64,000 bases of DNA, from positions 54,126 through 118,125 of the forward strand of contig JBJHBM010000003.1 of NCBI GenBank assembly GCA_050485485.1, in the 5' to 3' direction. The notes beneath the pieces were generated by a model. That model was not told the origin of the DNA. It saw nothing but the letters and a program-made list of their open reading frames with translations, and did not search any database. Positions 27,140-37,846 of the stretch are shown here, in pieces; position 1 is the stretch's first letter, and every line of letters starts with the position of its first letter. This stretch comes from WHSO01 sp050485485. GTDB taxonomy: Bacteria; Pseudomonadota; Alphaproteobacteria; SMXQ01. The position numbers and the translations under genes were made by a program.

Positions 27140-27945
27140 GCCTCGCGCAGCCCGCCGACGAGCCGCTTCCGGTCCGCCTGCTCGCCCCGGTCGGGCGGGT
27201 CTTCCTGACGTTCCTCGCCGCGCTCGGCGCGGTCACGATCTTCACCGGGCGCGCGCTTATCCATTGCGCGACCCCGCCCTACTACGGCCGCCACATCGTC
27301 CGCCAGATGGTCTCGATCGGCTACTACTCGCTGCCGGTGGTCGGCCTGACCGCGATCTTCACCGGCATGGTGCTGGCGCTGCAGAGCTATTCCGGCTTCG
27401 CCCGGTTCTCCGCCGAGGGCGCCGTGGCGACGGTGGTGGTGCTGTCGATGACGCGCGAACTCGGCCCGGTGCTGGCCGGACTGATGGTGGCGGGTCGCAT
27501 CGGCGCCTCGATGGCCGCCGAGATCGGCACCATGAAGGTGACCGAGCAGATCGACGCCCTCACGACACTCTCCACCAACCCCTACAAGTACCTGGTGGCG
27601 CCGCGCCTGATCGCGGGCTTCACCATGATGCCGATCCTGGTGCTGGTGGCCGACATCATCGGCGTGTTCGGCGGCTTCCTGATCGGGGTCCACAAGCTCG
27701 GCTTCAACCCCGCCACCTACCTCACCAGCACCTTCGAGTACCTGGAGGTGCGCGACGTGGTCTCGGGCCTGGTCAAGGCCTCCGCCTTCGGCTTCGTCAT
27801 CTCGCTGATGGGCTGCTATCACGGCTACATCTCGCGGGGCGGCGCCCAGGGCGTCGGCAAGGCCACCATCAATGCCGTGGTCTCCGCGCTGATCCTGATC
27901 CTGGTGTTCAACTACCTGATCACGGAGCTGTTCTTCTCACGATGA
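27136..27945 (+). CDS. mlaE: MlaE family lipid ABC transporter permease
   Basis: 269 residues from GTG 27136, overlapping the alr stop. Five or so membrane helices with the MlaE signature regions RELGPVLAGLMVAGRIGASMAAEIGTM and EQIDALTTLSTNPYKYLVAPRL. MlaE works with MlaF and an MCE-domain MlaD to move phospholipids between the membranes. The ATPase is directly downstream (four-base overlap), but no MCE-domain gene follows. By homology it belongs to outer-membrane lipid asymmetry; direction of transport is not inferable. Confidence 0.9.
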   Translation: MSLAQPADEPLPVRLLAPVGRVFLTFLAALGAVTIFTGRALIHCATPPYYGRHIVRQMVSIGYYSLPVVGLTAIFTGMVLALQSYSGFARFSAEGAVATVVVLSMTRELGPVLAGLMVAGRIGASMAAEIGTMKVTEQIDALTTLSTNPYKYLVAPRLIAGFTMMPILVLVADIIGVFGGFLIGVHKLGFNPATYLTSTFEYLEVRDVVSGLVKASAFGFVISLMGCYHGYISRGGAQGVGKATINAVVSALILILVFNYLITELFFSR

Positions 27946-28721
27946 TCGACCCGGCCCACCTCAAGATCCGCGTCCGCGACCTGCACAAGAGCTTCGGCCC
28001 CAAGCACGTGCTCAACGGCCTCGACCTCGACGTCGCACGTGGCGAATCGGTGGTGGTCATCGGCGGCTCGGGCACCGGCAAGTCGGTGCTGCTGAAATGC
28101 ATCCTCGGCCTGATCCGTCCCGATTCCGGCTCGATCCAGATCGACGGGCGCGAGACGGTGGGCGTGAGCGGGCGCGAGCGCGACGAACTGATGCTCAAAT
28201 TCGGGATGCTGTTCCAGGGCGGCGCCCTGTTCGACAGCCTGCCGGTGTGGGAGAACGTGGCGTTCGGCCTGATCGCCGCGCGCCGGATGGACCGCGACGA
28301 GGCCCGCGAGATCGCGGTCCGCAAGCTGGCCCAGGTCGGCCTCGGCCCCGAAGTGGCGGACCTGCAGCCCGCCGAGCTTTCGGGCGGCATGCAGAAGCGC
28401 GTCGCCCTCGCCCGCGCGATCGCGGCGGAGCCCGAGATCATCTTCTTCGACGAACCCACCACCGGGCTCGACCCGATCATGGGCGACGTGATCAACGACC
28501 TGATCGTCAAGTGCGTGCGCGAGCTCGGCGCCACCGCGCTGTCCATCACCCACGACCTCGCCAGCGCGCGCAAGATCGCGCACCGCATCGCCATGCTGCA
28601 CGGCGGCAAGATCATCTGGTCGGGGCCGGTCGATTCGATCGACCGCTCGGGCAACGACTACGTCGACCAGTTCATCCACGGGCGCGCGGAAGGCCCCATC
28701 AAGATGCAGGTCGCGCGATGA
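27942..28721 (+). CDS. mlaF: MlaF family ABC transporter ATPase
   Basis: 259 residues. Walker A GGSGTGKSVLLK (about 41-52), signature LSGGMQKRVALARA, Walker B IIFFDEPTTGLDP and the switch histidine in SITHDLASA are complete. IRVRDLHKSFG is the MlaF-type opening. It overlaps mlaE by four bases (ATGA), as expected for subunits of one transporter. The 36 bases before radA hold only the radA start region. Confidence 0.92.
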   Translation: MIDPAHLKIRVRDLHKSFGPKHVLNGLDLDVARGESVVVIGGSGTGKSVLLKCILGLIRPDSGSIQIDGRETVGVSGRERDELMLKFGMLFQGGALFDSLPVWENVAFGLIAARRMDRDEAREIAVRKLAQVGLGPEVADLQPAELSGGMQKRVALARAIAAEPEIIFFDEPTTGLDPIMGDVINDLIVKCVRELGATALSITHDLASARKIAHRIAMLHGGKIIWSGPVDSIDRSGNDYVDQFIHGRAEGPIKMQVAR

Positions 28722-28757
28722 CGGCCGGGCCCGGTCGCGACCCGCGGGGCTGCTAGC

Positions 28758-30226
<1,469 letters not shown>

Positions 30227-30227
<1 letters not shown>

Positions 30228-30847
30228 TGTCGGGGGCAACCGTCGCCGACCTGATCGTGGTCGGCATCGTCGTCCTGTCGGGCCTGTTCGCGCTCGCGCG
30301 CGGGCTGGTCAAGGAGCTGCTGTCGATCGCGAGCTGGGTCGGCGCCGTCATGGTGACGCTGTTCGGCTTCATGCCGCTGCGCGCGGTCGCCCGCGACGTG
30401 ATCTCGTGGGAGATCGCGGCCGACATCGCCACCGGCGCGTTCCTGTTCCTGGGCTCGCTGTTCGTCTTCTCCTACCTGTCCCATTTCGTCGCCAAGCTGG
30501 TGCAGGGCTCGGCCGTGGGCGCGCTCGACCGCACCCTCGGCTTCGTCTTCGGCCTCGCCCGCGGGCTGCTGATCGTGGTGGTGCTCTACATGGGCCTGAG
30601 CTGGGCGATCGGCACCGGCCCGCAGCCCGCCTGGTTCCGGGACGCCCGTACCGTCCCGGTGGTGGCGAGCGGCGCCCGGCTGCTGCTCGCCTTCGTGCCC
30701 GAGGACATGCGCGGCCTGTTCCCGCGCATCGTGGAGCCCCGCCGCGCGCCGCGCGCCCCCACCCCCGCCGCACCGGCCCCGGAACGCGAGGGATACCGCA
30801 GCGACGAGCGGCGCGGATTGGACAGCTTGATCGAAGGCTCGCAATAG
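30227..30847 (+). CDS. cvpA: CvpA family membrane protein
   Basis: 206 residues with four hydrophobic helices (about 8-28, 33-53, 65-90, 103-125) and a polar, Pro/Arg-rich C-terminal tail. CvpA is linked to colicin V production and envelope stress in E. coli; its biochemical role is unclear. The GLVKELLSIASWVGA and DRTLGFVFGLARGLL segments are family-typical. It sits just before purF, as in many bacteria, and overlaps radA by one base. Confidence 0.9.
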
Positions 30848-30878
30848 CCCATATAGTGACCGCCAGTACGGAGAGACC

Positions 30879-32354
30879 GTGGCCCGCCAGCACCCGACGA
30901 CCGACCCCTTCGACGACGCCTTCCACGAGGAATGCGGCGTCTTCGGCGTGTTCGACCACGCCGACGCGGCGGCGCTCACGGCCCTCGGCCTGCACGCGCT
31001 CCAGCACCGCGGCCAGGAAGCCGCCGGCATGGTCACCTACGACGGCCAGCGCTTCCATTCCCTCAAGGGGCTCGGCCACGTCGCCGACAACTTCTCCTCC
31101 AAGGAGGCGATCTCGCGCCTGCCCGGACGCATCGCCATCGGGCACAATCGCTATTCGACCGCCGGCGACACGGTGGAGCGCAACATCCAGCCGCTGTTCG
31201 CCGACTTCGAGTTCGGCGGCTTCGCCGTCAGCCACAACGGCAACCTGACCAACGCGGTCGCGCTCCGGCGCGAGCTGGTCAAGCGCGGCAGCCTGTTCCA
31301 GTCCACCACCGACACCGAGGTCATCGTCCACCTGATCGCGACCTCCACCTACATTACCGTGGTGGACCGCATGATCGACGCCCTCAAGCAGGTGGAAGGC
31401 GCCTATTCGCTGGTGGCGCTCAGCCGCGACTGCATGATCGGCGTGCGCGACCCGATGGGGGTCCGGCCGCTGGTGCTGGGCGTGCTCGACAACGCCTGGA
31501 TCCTGTCCTCGGAGACCTGCGCCCTCGACATCATCGGCGCCAAATTCGTCCGCGACGTGGAGCCGGGCGAGATGATCGTCATCACCGGCAACGGGATCGA
31601 GAGCCTCAAGCCGTTCCCGGCGCACCATCCGCGCCCCTGCATCTTCGAATACATCTACTTCGCCCGCCCCGACAGCGTGATCGAGGGCCGCAGCGTCTAC
31701 GAGATGCGCAAGCGCATCGGCGCCGAGCTCGCCCGCGAGAGCCACGTCGAGGCCGACGTGGTGATCCCGGTCCCCGATTCCGGCGTGCCCGCCGCCATCG
31801 GCTACGCCGCCGAGGCCGGCATCCCGTTCGAGCTCGGCATCATCCGCAACCATTACGTCGGGCGCACCTTCATCGAGCCCACCGACCAGATTCGCCACCT
31901 CGGCGTGAAGCTGAAGCACAACGCCAATCGCGCCCACGTCGAGGGCAAGCGTGTGATCCTGGTGGACGACAGCATCGTGCGCGGCACCACGTCGGTGAAG
32001 ATCGTCGAGATGATGCGCAACGCCGGCGCGCGCGAGGTGCACATGCGCATTGCCTCCCCGCCCACCACCAACCCGTGCTTCTACGGCGTGGACACCCCGG
32101 AGAAGTCGGAACTGATGGCCGCCAAGATGTCGATCGAGGAGATGCGCCGCGTGATCGGCGTGGACAGCCTCGCGTTTCTCTCCATGGACGGCCTCTACCG
32201 GGCGATGGGCGAATCGTCGCGCAACAACGTCCGGCCCCAGTATTGCGACGCCTGCTTCTCGGGCGAATACCCGATCCGGCTCACCGACCAGGAAGGCGGC
32301 GCGGCCACCACCCAGCTCTCGTTCCTCACGGAAATCGCCGGCGGCAAGCGATGA
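30879..32354 (+). CDS. purF: Amidophosphoribosyltransferase
   Basis: 491 residues from GTG 30879. It commits PRPP to purine synthesis with glutamine as nitrogen donor. The propeptide is 18 residues; C19 in EECGVFGV should become the N-terminal nucleophile after processing. The PRPP site VILVDDSIVRGTTSVK (about 359-374) and IGHNRYSTAG are present. A different start would not preserve the processing site. The stop overlaps the next gene by four bases. Confidence 0.96.
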   Translation: MARQHPTTDPFDDAFHEECGVFGVFDHADAAALTALGLHALQHRGQEAAGMVTYDGQRFHSLKGLGHVADNFSSKEAISRLPGRIAIGHNRYSTAGDTVERNIQPLFADFEFGGFAVSHNGNLTNAVALRRELVKRGSLFQSTTDTEVIVHLIATSTYITVVDRMIDALKQVEGAYSLVALSRDCMIGVRDPMGVRPLVLGVLDNAWILSSETCALDIIGAKFVRDVEPGEMIVITGNGIESLKPFPAHHPRPCIFEYIYFARPDSVIEGRSVYEMRKRIGAELARESHVEADVVIPVPDSGVPAAIGYAAEAGIPFELGIIRNHYVGRTFIEPTDQIRHLGVKLKHNANRAHVEGKRVILVDDSIVRGTTSVKIVEMMRNAGAREVHMRIASPPTTNPCFYGVDTPEKSELMAAKMSIEEMRRVIGVDSLAFLSMDGLYRAMGESSRNNVRPQYCDACFSGEYPIRLTDQEGGAATTQLSFLTEIAGGKR

Positions 32355-33100
32355 GCGGCGCGGCGGAGCAGTCCTCCGGCCGCCTGGCCGGGCGCATCGC
32401 GCTCGTCACCGGCGCCTCGCGCGGCCTCGGCGCGGCCGTGGCCCAAGCCTTCGCGCGCGAGGGCGCCCATACCGTCCTGGTGGCGCGCACCCAGGGCGGT
32501 CTCGAGGACGTGGACGACGCGATCCGCGCCTCCGGCGGCGCGGCCACGCTGTTGCCCGCCGACCTTTCCGACTTCGACGTGATCGACCGCATGGGCGCCG
32601 CGATCTACGAGCGCTTCGGGCGGCTCGACGTGGTGGTGGGCAACCACGGCATCCTCGGCCCGCTGACGCCGATGTCGCACCTCTCCCCCAAGGACTGGGA
32701 CAGGGTGATGGCGGCCAACCTCACCTCCCATTATCGGCTGATCCGCGCGACCGAGCCGCTGCTGCGCCTGTCGCCGGCGGGACGCGCGATCTTCGTGACC
32801 TCCGGCGCCGCCGACGGCCGCCATGCCTATTGGGCGGCCTATGCGGTGAGCAAGGGCGCGCTCGAGGTGATGGTGAAGACCTGGGCGGCCGAGCTCGCCA
32901 GCACCACGGTGCGCGCCAACCTGATCAATCCCGGCGGCACCCGCACGCGGATGCGCGCCGAGGCCTTCCCGGGCGAGGACCCGGCCACCCTGCCCGCGCC
33001 CGAGCAGGTGGCCGAGGCCTTCATCCCGCTCGCGGAGCCGTCGTGGAACGGGAACGGCGAGGTGGTGCGCGCCCGCGACCTGATCGCGGCCGGCGCCTGA
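32351..33100 (+). CDS. Short-chain dehydrogenase after purF
   Basis: 249 residues. ALVTGASRGLGAAVA (about 17-31), NHG at VVGNHGILG in place of the usual NAG, S in FVTSGAADG and YAVSKGALEVM give an SDR with an intact Y-x3-K. It is translationally coupled to purF (ATGA overlap); an SDR after purF is seen in many alphaproteobacteria. Substrate unknown. It ends the rightward run and is convergent with der, 10 bases away. Confidence 0.85.
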   Translation: MSGAAEQSSGRLAGRIALVTGASRGLGAAVAQAFAREGAHTVLVARTQGGLEDVDDAIRASGGAATLLPADLSDFDVIDRMGAAIYERFGRLDVVVGNHGILGPLTPMSHLSPKDWDRVMAANLTSHYRLIRATEPLLRLSPAGRAIFVTSGAADGRHAYWAAYAVSKGALEVMVKTWAAELASTTVRANLINPGGTRTRMRAEAFPGEDPATLPAPEQVAEAFIPLAEPSWNGNGEVVRARDLIAAGA

Positions 33101-33110
33101 ACGGCCCGGC

Positions 33111-34487
33111 CTAATCCTTCTCCGGCACGTAGGGGTTCTTGCCGCCCCGCACGGTGATGCGGATCGGCGTGCCGGCGAGCTTGAAGTCCTGGCGCAGGCC
33201 GTTCTCGAGATAGCGCAGGTAGCTCGCGGGCAGCTCGGCCGGACGGCTCGCGAACAGCACGAAGGTCGGCGGCCGCGCCTTGCTCTGGGTGATGTAGCGC
33301 AGCCGCTGGGCGCGCCCGCGCACCGCCGGCGGCGGGTGATGCTCGGCGAGCGCCGCGAGCCAGCGGTTGAGCGCCCCGGTGGAGATGCGCCGGTTCCAGA
33401 CCCCGTAGGCCGCGAACACCGCGTCCATCAGACGGTCGGCGTTCTCCCCGGTGGCCGCCGACAGGGCCACGGTGCGGATGCCCTTGATCTGCGGGAGGGA
33501 GCGCGCGATGCGGTCGTCGAGGCGGGCCAGCGCCGCCCGCGCGTCCTCCACCAGGTCCCACTTGTTGGCGGCGATCACCAGCGCGCGGCCCTCCTCCACC
33601 ACCGCGGCCGCGATGGCAAGGTCCTGGCGCTCCAGCATCGCGGTCGCATCGAGCACCAGCACCACCACCTCCGCGAGGCGGATGGCGCGCTCGGTCGCCT
33701 CGGCCGACATGCGCTCGACGCGCGCCACCACCTGGGAGCGGCGCCTGAGCCCGGCGGTATCCACCAGCCGCACCGGGCGACCGCGCCATTCCCAATCGAC
33801 CGGCACCGCGTCGCGCGTGATCCCCGGCTCGGGGCCGGTCAGCACCCGCTCCTCCCCCACCAGCCGGTTGACGAGGGTGGACTTGCCGACGTTGGGGCGT
33901 CCCACCACCGCGAGGCGCAGCGGGCCGCGCGGCGCGTCATCGTCGTCGCCCTCTTCCGGCACGTCCTCGGGCGGGCCGTTGTCCCTCGCGGCGGGCTCGA
34001 TATAAGGCGCCAGCGCCTCGTAGAGGTCGGCCATGCCGTCGCCGTGTTCGGCCGAGACCGGCACCGGCGTGCCGAGGCCGAGCGCGAAGCCTTCCAGCGC
34101 GCCCGCCGCGCCGCGTCGCGCCTCGCACTTGTTGGCGACCAGGATCACCGGCTTGCCGGTGGCGCGCAGCCATTGGGCGAAATGGGCGTCGAGCGGGGTC
34201 ACGCCCTCGCGCCCGTCGAACACGAGGAGCGCCACGTCGGCGCGCGCCAGGGCGCGCTCCGCCTGCAGCCGCATCGCCGCCTCGACGGTGCCGGGACGGG
34301 CGTCCTCGAGCCCCGGCGTGTCGAGCGCGCGGAAGCGCACGCCGGCGAGGCTCGCGTCGCCTTCCTTCCAGTCGCGGGTGACGCCGGGCTCCGGCTCGAC
34401 GATGGCGAGACGCTTGCCCACCAGCCGGTTGAACAGCGTGGACTTGCCGACGTTGGGACGGCCCAGGATGGCGACGGTGGCGACCAT
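33111..34487 (-). CDS. der: Ribosome-associated GTPase Der (EngA)
   Basis: 458 residues with two tandem G domains, unique to Der: GRPNVGKSTLFNRL near residue 9 and GRPNVGKSTLVNRL near 196, each with its own DTPG/DTAG and NKCE/NKWD motifs, then the KH-like C-terminal domain (YITQSKARPPTFVLF). Der is needed for 50S subunit maturation. An acidic linker (EDVPEEGDDDDAPRG) joins the G domains. It lies 3 bases after bamB, a conserved pairing. Confidence 0.96.
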   Translation of the reverse strand: MVATVAILGRPNVGKSTLFNRLVGKRLAIVEPEPGVTRDWKEGDASLAGVRFRALDTPGLEDARPGTVEAAMRLQAERALARADVALLVFDGREGVTPLDAHFAQWLRATGKPVILVANKCEARRGAAGALEGFALGLGTPVPVSAEHGDGMADLYEALAPYIEPAARDNGPPEDVPEEGDDDDAPRGPLRLAVVGRPNVGKSTLVNRLVGEERVLTGPEPGITRDAVPVDWEWRGRPVRLVDTAGLRRRSQVVARVERMSAEATERAIRLAEVVVLVLDATAMLERQDLAIAAAVVEEGRALVIAANKWDLVEDARAALARLDDRIARSLPQIKGIRTVALSAATGENADRLMDAVFAAYGVWNRRISTGALNRWLAALAEHHPPPAVRGRAQRLRYITQSKARPPTFVLFASRPAELPASYLRYLENGLRQDFKLAGTPIRITVRGGKNPYVPEKD

Positions 34488-34490
34488 CGC

Positions 34491-35825
34491 CTAGCGCCAG
34501 GCGATCAGGTCGGCGCTGTCGGTCAGGATGAACAGGGTCTCGCGCGCGACCGCGGGCGGCACGGAAACCCCGTCGGGCATCCTGACGTAGCCGAGCAGGT
34601 CGCCGCTGTAGGGCGACACCGAGATGATCTCCCTGTTGGTGCCGGCGAGCAGCAGCCGGTCGCCCGCCAGGATCGGGCCGCTCCAGACGATGATGCCGTC
34701 GCGGCGGTCGGGATTCTCGTAGCGCGGCACGCCGCGGATCCAGCGCACCCGGCCGTCCTCGCGCGACAGGCAGACGAGGTAGCCGTCGGTGGTGACGACA
34801 TAGACGTAGTCCCCGGCCACCCAGGGAGTCTGGATGCCGGCAATCTGCTGCTCCCACAGGCGCTGGCCGTTGGCGAGGTTGAATGCCGCCATGCGGCCCG
34901 CGTTGCTCACCGCGATCACGCGACCACGGTCGATGACGGGGGAGCCGCGGATGTCGGCGATCTGCCCCACGGCGGTGGTGCGCGTCACGCGCGAGAGATA
35001 GTCCGACCACAGTTCCGTGCCGGTGGCCGCCCGGAGCGCGAACAGGTCGCCGGTCGAATAGGCCACCACCACGGTGCCGGCGTCATAAGCCGGGGAAGCG
35101 GCGCCCAGCAGCGAGGCAAGCTCGGCCGCGCCGCGATGGGTCCAGACGATCTCGCCGGTGGCGGCGTCGAGCGCCTGGGTCTGGTTGTCGCTCGAGACCA
35201 CGAACACGCGCCCCTCGCCCACGGTCGGCGCGGAACGGATCGGCGCCGAGACGTTCTGGCGCCACAGCACCTCGCCGCTCGACGCGTCGAGCGCGATCAC
35301 CTGGGCGAAGCCGGTCGTGACGAACACCTTGCCGTCGGCCACGGCGAGGCCGCCGCCGAGAGTGCCGCTACCGACTCGGTCGCCGGGCAGCCGGCGCTCC
35401 CACAGCCTGCGCCCGTCGCCGGCGTCGAGCGCGGTAAGGCGGGCCTGGACGTCGAGCGTGAACACGCGGCCGTCCTCGTCCACCACCGGCTGGGCCAGCA
35501 GGCGCACCCCGCGCGAGGCGCCGCGGCCGACGCCGGTGCGCCACGCCTGGCGCGGCTCCTCGGCCAGCGCGATGTGGTAGAGCGCGTGGCTCGCGTTGCC
35601 GCCGGCCGTGCTCCAGGCCTCGTTGCGGATCGGCGGGGACACGCTCACCTCGGCCGAGGCCAGCCCGGGGTCCGGCCGAAGGCTCGTCTCGTGGAGCAGC
35701 ACGGGGATACGCTCGCCCTCGAGCGGCGGCGGCCTGCTGCGCTCGAAGACGCCGCAGGCCGTGGTCGCGAACATCGACAGGACCGCGGCGAGAACGGGAA
35801 GGCGACGCAACCGGGATCGGCTCAT
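34491..35825 (-). CDS. bamB: Outer membrane assembly lipoprotein BamB
   Basis: 444 residues from ATG 35825. A short signal peptide ends FATTAC, a plausible though weak lipobox, and is followed by an eight-bladed PQQ-type propeller with repeated GxVLW, LxALDAxxG units (LTALDAGDGRRLWERRLPGD, VIALDASSGEVLWRQN). BamB helps BamA receive outer membrane proteins, matching SurA and LptD encoded elsewhere in the window. GGGGGAAG lies about 10 bases before ATG. Order TPR protein-bamB-der is common. Confidence 0.92.
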   Translation of the reverse strand: MSRSRLRRLPVLAAVLSMFATTACGVFERSRPPPLEGERIPVLLHETSLRPDPGLASAEVSVSPPIRNEAWSTAGGNASHALYHIALAEEPRQAWRTGVGRGASRGVRLLAQPVVDEDGRVFTLDVQARLTALDAGDGRRLWERRLPGDRVGSGTLGGGLAVADGKVFVTTGFAQVIALDASSGEVLWRQNVSAPIRSAPTVGEGRVFVVSSDNQTQALDAATGEIVWTHRGAAELASLLGAASPAYDAGTVVVAYSTGDLFALRAATGTELWSDYLSRVTRTTAVGQIADIRGSPVIDRGRVIAVSNAGRMAAFNLANGQRLWEQQIAGIQTPWVAGDYVYVVTTDGYLVCLSREDGRVRWIRGVPRYENPDRRDGIIVWSGPILAGDRLLLAGTNREIISVSPYSGDLLGYVRMPDGVSVPPAVARETLFILTDSADLIAWR

Positions 35826-35830
35826 GGGGA

Positions 35831-36475
35831 TCAGCTTCCCCCAAGGGCGAGCAGCTCCGCCGCCCGCGCCCGGATCGAAGGCGGCGTCATGGGGTCGTCG
35901 GCGAGACCCTTGAAAATCTCCTGCGCCGCGGCGTGGTTGCCGCGCCGGCGCTCGACCAGCGCCTTGAGCTCGAGGGCGGAATGGCGCCACGGCCCGGCCG
36001 GACCGGCAAGGGGATCGAGCCGCGCCGCCAGCGCGTCCGGGTCCGTGCCGTCGAGCGCGGCATAGCCGTAGAGCATCAGCGCGAGCTGGCGGAACGGCTC
36101 CTGGACCGATCGGTCGCGCGACATGGCGTCGTAGATCTCCGCCGCGCTCGCCGTGTCGCCCTGGCGCGCCAGCGCCGCGGCCTGCTGCAGCCGCGCGAGC
36201 TCCGCGTAGCCGGCGGGCGCGCTTCCGGCGAGGCGGGCGAATGCCGCCAGCGCCTCCTCGGTGCGCCCGGCCTCGGCGGCGACGGTGGCGTCCTGATAGG
36301 CGAGCCCCGCCGTCGTGACGCGGTTGGCCTGGTACTGGCGCCAGCCGACCACGGCCGCGACCACGATCACGAGCCCGAGCGCGCCCGCCACCACGAAGCG
36401 CCCGTACTTGCGCCACAGGGCGAGCTGTTTCTCGCGCCTCAGTTCCTCGTCGATTTCCTGGATAAAATTGTCCAT
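35831..36475 (-). CDS. Membrane-anchored TPR protein (YfgM-like)
   Basis: 214 residues. A basic N-terminus (IDEELRREKQLALWRKYG) precedes one membrane helix (about 26-46) and a periplasmic helical region with TPR-type repeats (AGRTEEALAAFARLA, QGDTASAAEIYDAMS). It corresponds to the DUF2133/YfgM-like protein that in E. coli sits beside bamB and associates with the Sec translocon and periplasmic chaperones. It is the first gene of the TPR-bamB-der operon, with a good promoter at 36529-36557. Confidence 0.85.
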   Translation of the reverse strand: MDNFIQEIDEELRREKQLALWRKYGRFVVAGALGLVIVVAAVVGWRQYQANRVTTAGLAYQDATVAAEAGRTEEALAAFARLAGSAPAGYAELARLQQAAALARQGDTASAAEIYDAMSRDRSVQEPFRQLALMLYGYAALDGTDPDALAARLDPLAGPAGPWRHSALELKALVERRRGNHAAAQEIFKGLADDPMTPPSIRARAAELLALGGS

Positions 36476-36528
36476 CGGTCGTCCGCTTGCGCCCGAATCC
36501 GCGGGCGGCCCTCGATCATCGGGCCGCT

Positions 36529-36557
36529 ACAATAACCGCACCGGCACGGGCTGGCAA
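36529..36557 (-). promoter_or_regulatory. Probable promoter of the TPR-bamB-der operon
   Basis: Minus strand TTGCCA (36557-36552) and TATTGT (36534-36529), spacer exactly 17. Predicted start near 36522 with a 47-base leader. It is one of the best matches in the window and lies at the expected place in a 258-base divergent gap that otherwise holds no gene. Confidence 0.55.
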
Positions 36558-36733
36558 ATCGCCTCGTGGCGTTTTCGGGCTTCCCGCAAGGCGCCGGGAG
36601 GCGCCGGCCCGAAAGCCCGCGAAGCCGCGGCTCTCGCCCCGGCGCCCGCGTCGCGGGGACTGGAATTTCGCCCCGAAATGATCCACAGTTCATCGGTCGC
36701 GGGCGTCCGCCCGCGACGGCGAGCCGGGAGACG

Positions 36734-37084
36734 ATGCCGCGGACGATGGCGACCGTTTATCGCATTTCCGATTTCCGGGACCGCGGCAAGGCCGTCTGCT
36801 TCACCCGGCAGGAGCTGGACCTTCTGCTTTCGGTCTATTCGCGGCGCGTCATCGCGGGGGAGTGGAAGGCCTACGCCCTCGACCAGCGCCCCGGCATGGC
36901 CCAGTTCTCGATCTTCGCCAACGCCCGCGCCCGGCCGCTCTACGCCGTCGTCAAGCGCGCGGCGCCGGGCCGGCGCACGCGCCGCTACGCGGTCCTCAAG
37001 AACGGCGGCAAGGTGGCCGAGGCCGACGTGCTGGCCCAGGCGCTCGCCTATTTCGCGCGCGACCTGCGGCTGGTCTCGTCCTAG
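36734..37084 (+). CDS. DUF2794 family protein
   Basis: 116 residues from ATG 36734 (ATG 36746 is an alternative; GGGAG lies 3 bases before the first). The core VCFTRQELDLLLSVYSRRVIAGEWKAYALD, then FSIFANARARPLYAVVKR and RRYAVLKNGGKVAEADVL, follows the alphaproteobacterial DUF2794 family. Members are small, cytoplasmic and of unknown function. This copy is divergent from the bamB operon and stands alone. Confidence 0.8.
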   Translation: MPRTMATVYRISDFRDRGKAVCFTRQELDLLLSVYSRRVIAGEWKAYALDQRPGMAQFSIFANARARPLYAVVKRAAPGRRTRRYAVLKNGGKVAEADVLAQALAYFARDLRLVSS

Positions 37085-37144
37085 CTGTCCCCGACGATCC
37101 GTCGTCGCCCGCCCCACCAAGCTTCACGGCGCATGCACCTGCGG

Positions 37145-37450
37145 ATGCGCGGATCACGTCCGCGCATGACAAGACTATCGCGGACCCGGCCCCTTTCCAT
37201 CGTCATGGCCGGGCTTGACCCGGCCATCCACGTTCTTTTGTATCCCTCGGGCCGACCTTCGGCCGGCCCCGTGGGGCCGCGCATGACGAGACTATCGTGG
37301 GCCTGGCCGCCTCTCCATCGTCATGCTCGCCGAAGGGCGAGCATCCACGTTCTTTCGTGTCCCCACCGCCGCAAAAACGCGTGGATGGTCGTGCCGTGAA
37401 GCTGGTCCTCGGGCCGACCTTCGGCCGGCCCCGTGGGCACGACCATGACG
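37145..37450. repeat. Cluster of GTCATG-type dispersed repeats
   Basis: The gap 37085-37499 holds no gene and is mostly repeats. Visible units: ATGCGCGGATCACGTCCGCG hairpin (from 37145); CGTCATGGCCGGGC...GCCATCCACG (37201-37232); CGTCATGCTCGCC...GAGCATCCACG (37319-37349); and CGTGGATGGTCGTGCC...GGGCACGACCATGACG (37380-37450). A spacer motif GGGCCGACCTTCGGCCGGCC occurs twice (about 37249 and 37409) and again, slightly changed, at 63500. Half-elements point both ways, so several hairpins can form; this may isolate DUF2794 from the gua operon arriving from the right. Confidence 0.85.
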
Positions 37451-37499
37451 TTGACGAGACGGCGGCGAGGCCTCCCGGGACGTGACGACCGATGAAGGG

Positions 37500-37820
37500 T
37501 CAGCCGGTGCGGCGGATCAGGTGGTAGCCGAAGTCGGTCTCGACCACGCCCGAGGTCTCCCCCACGCCGAGGCCGAAGGCCGCGTCCTCGAACGGCTTGA
37601 CCATCTGGCCGCGGCCGAAGGCGCCGAGGTCGCCGCCGCGCTGGCCCGAGGGGCAGTCCGACGTCTCCGCCGCGACCGCGGCGAAGTCCTCGCCGCCCGC
37701 GATGCGGTCGCGCAGGCCCTCGATCTCGGAGAGCGCCTCGTCCTTGCTGCGGCTGGCGGACGAGCGCGCGGAGCCCTCGTACATCAGAAGAATGTGCGAT
37801 GCGCGCACCTGGTCGGTCAT
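37500..37820 (-). CDS. Small parvulin-type peptidyl-prolyl isomerase
   Basis: 106 residues, essentially one rotamase domain: VRASHILLMYEGS, SDCPSGQRGGDLGAFGRGQMVKPFEDAAF, then FGYHLIRRTG. This is the free-standing cytoplasmic parvulin type (PpiC-like), with no signal peptide, unlike SurA. ATG 37820 follows guaA by 26 bases, so it is probably co-transcribed with guaB-guaA. The insertion SARSSASRSKDEAL after the first strand is normal for this subfamily. Confidence 0.88.
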   Translation of the reverse strand: MTDQVRASHILLMYEGSARSSASRSKDEALSEIEGLRDRIAGGEDFAAVAAETSDCPSGQRGGDLGAFGRGQMVKPFEDAAFGLGVGETSGVVETDFGYHLIRRTG

Positions 37821-37846
37821 GATTGTTCTCCTTCCCTCTATTTGAT

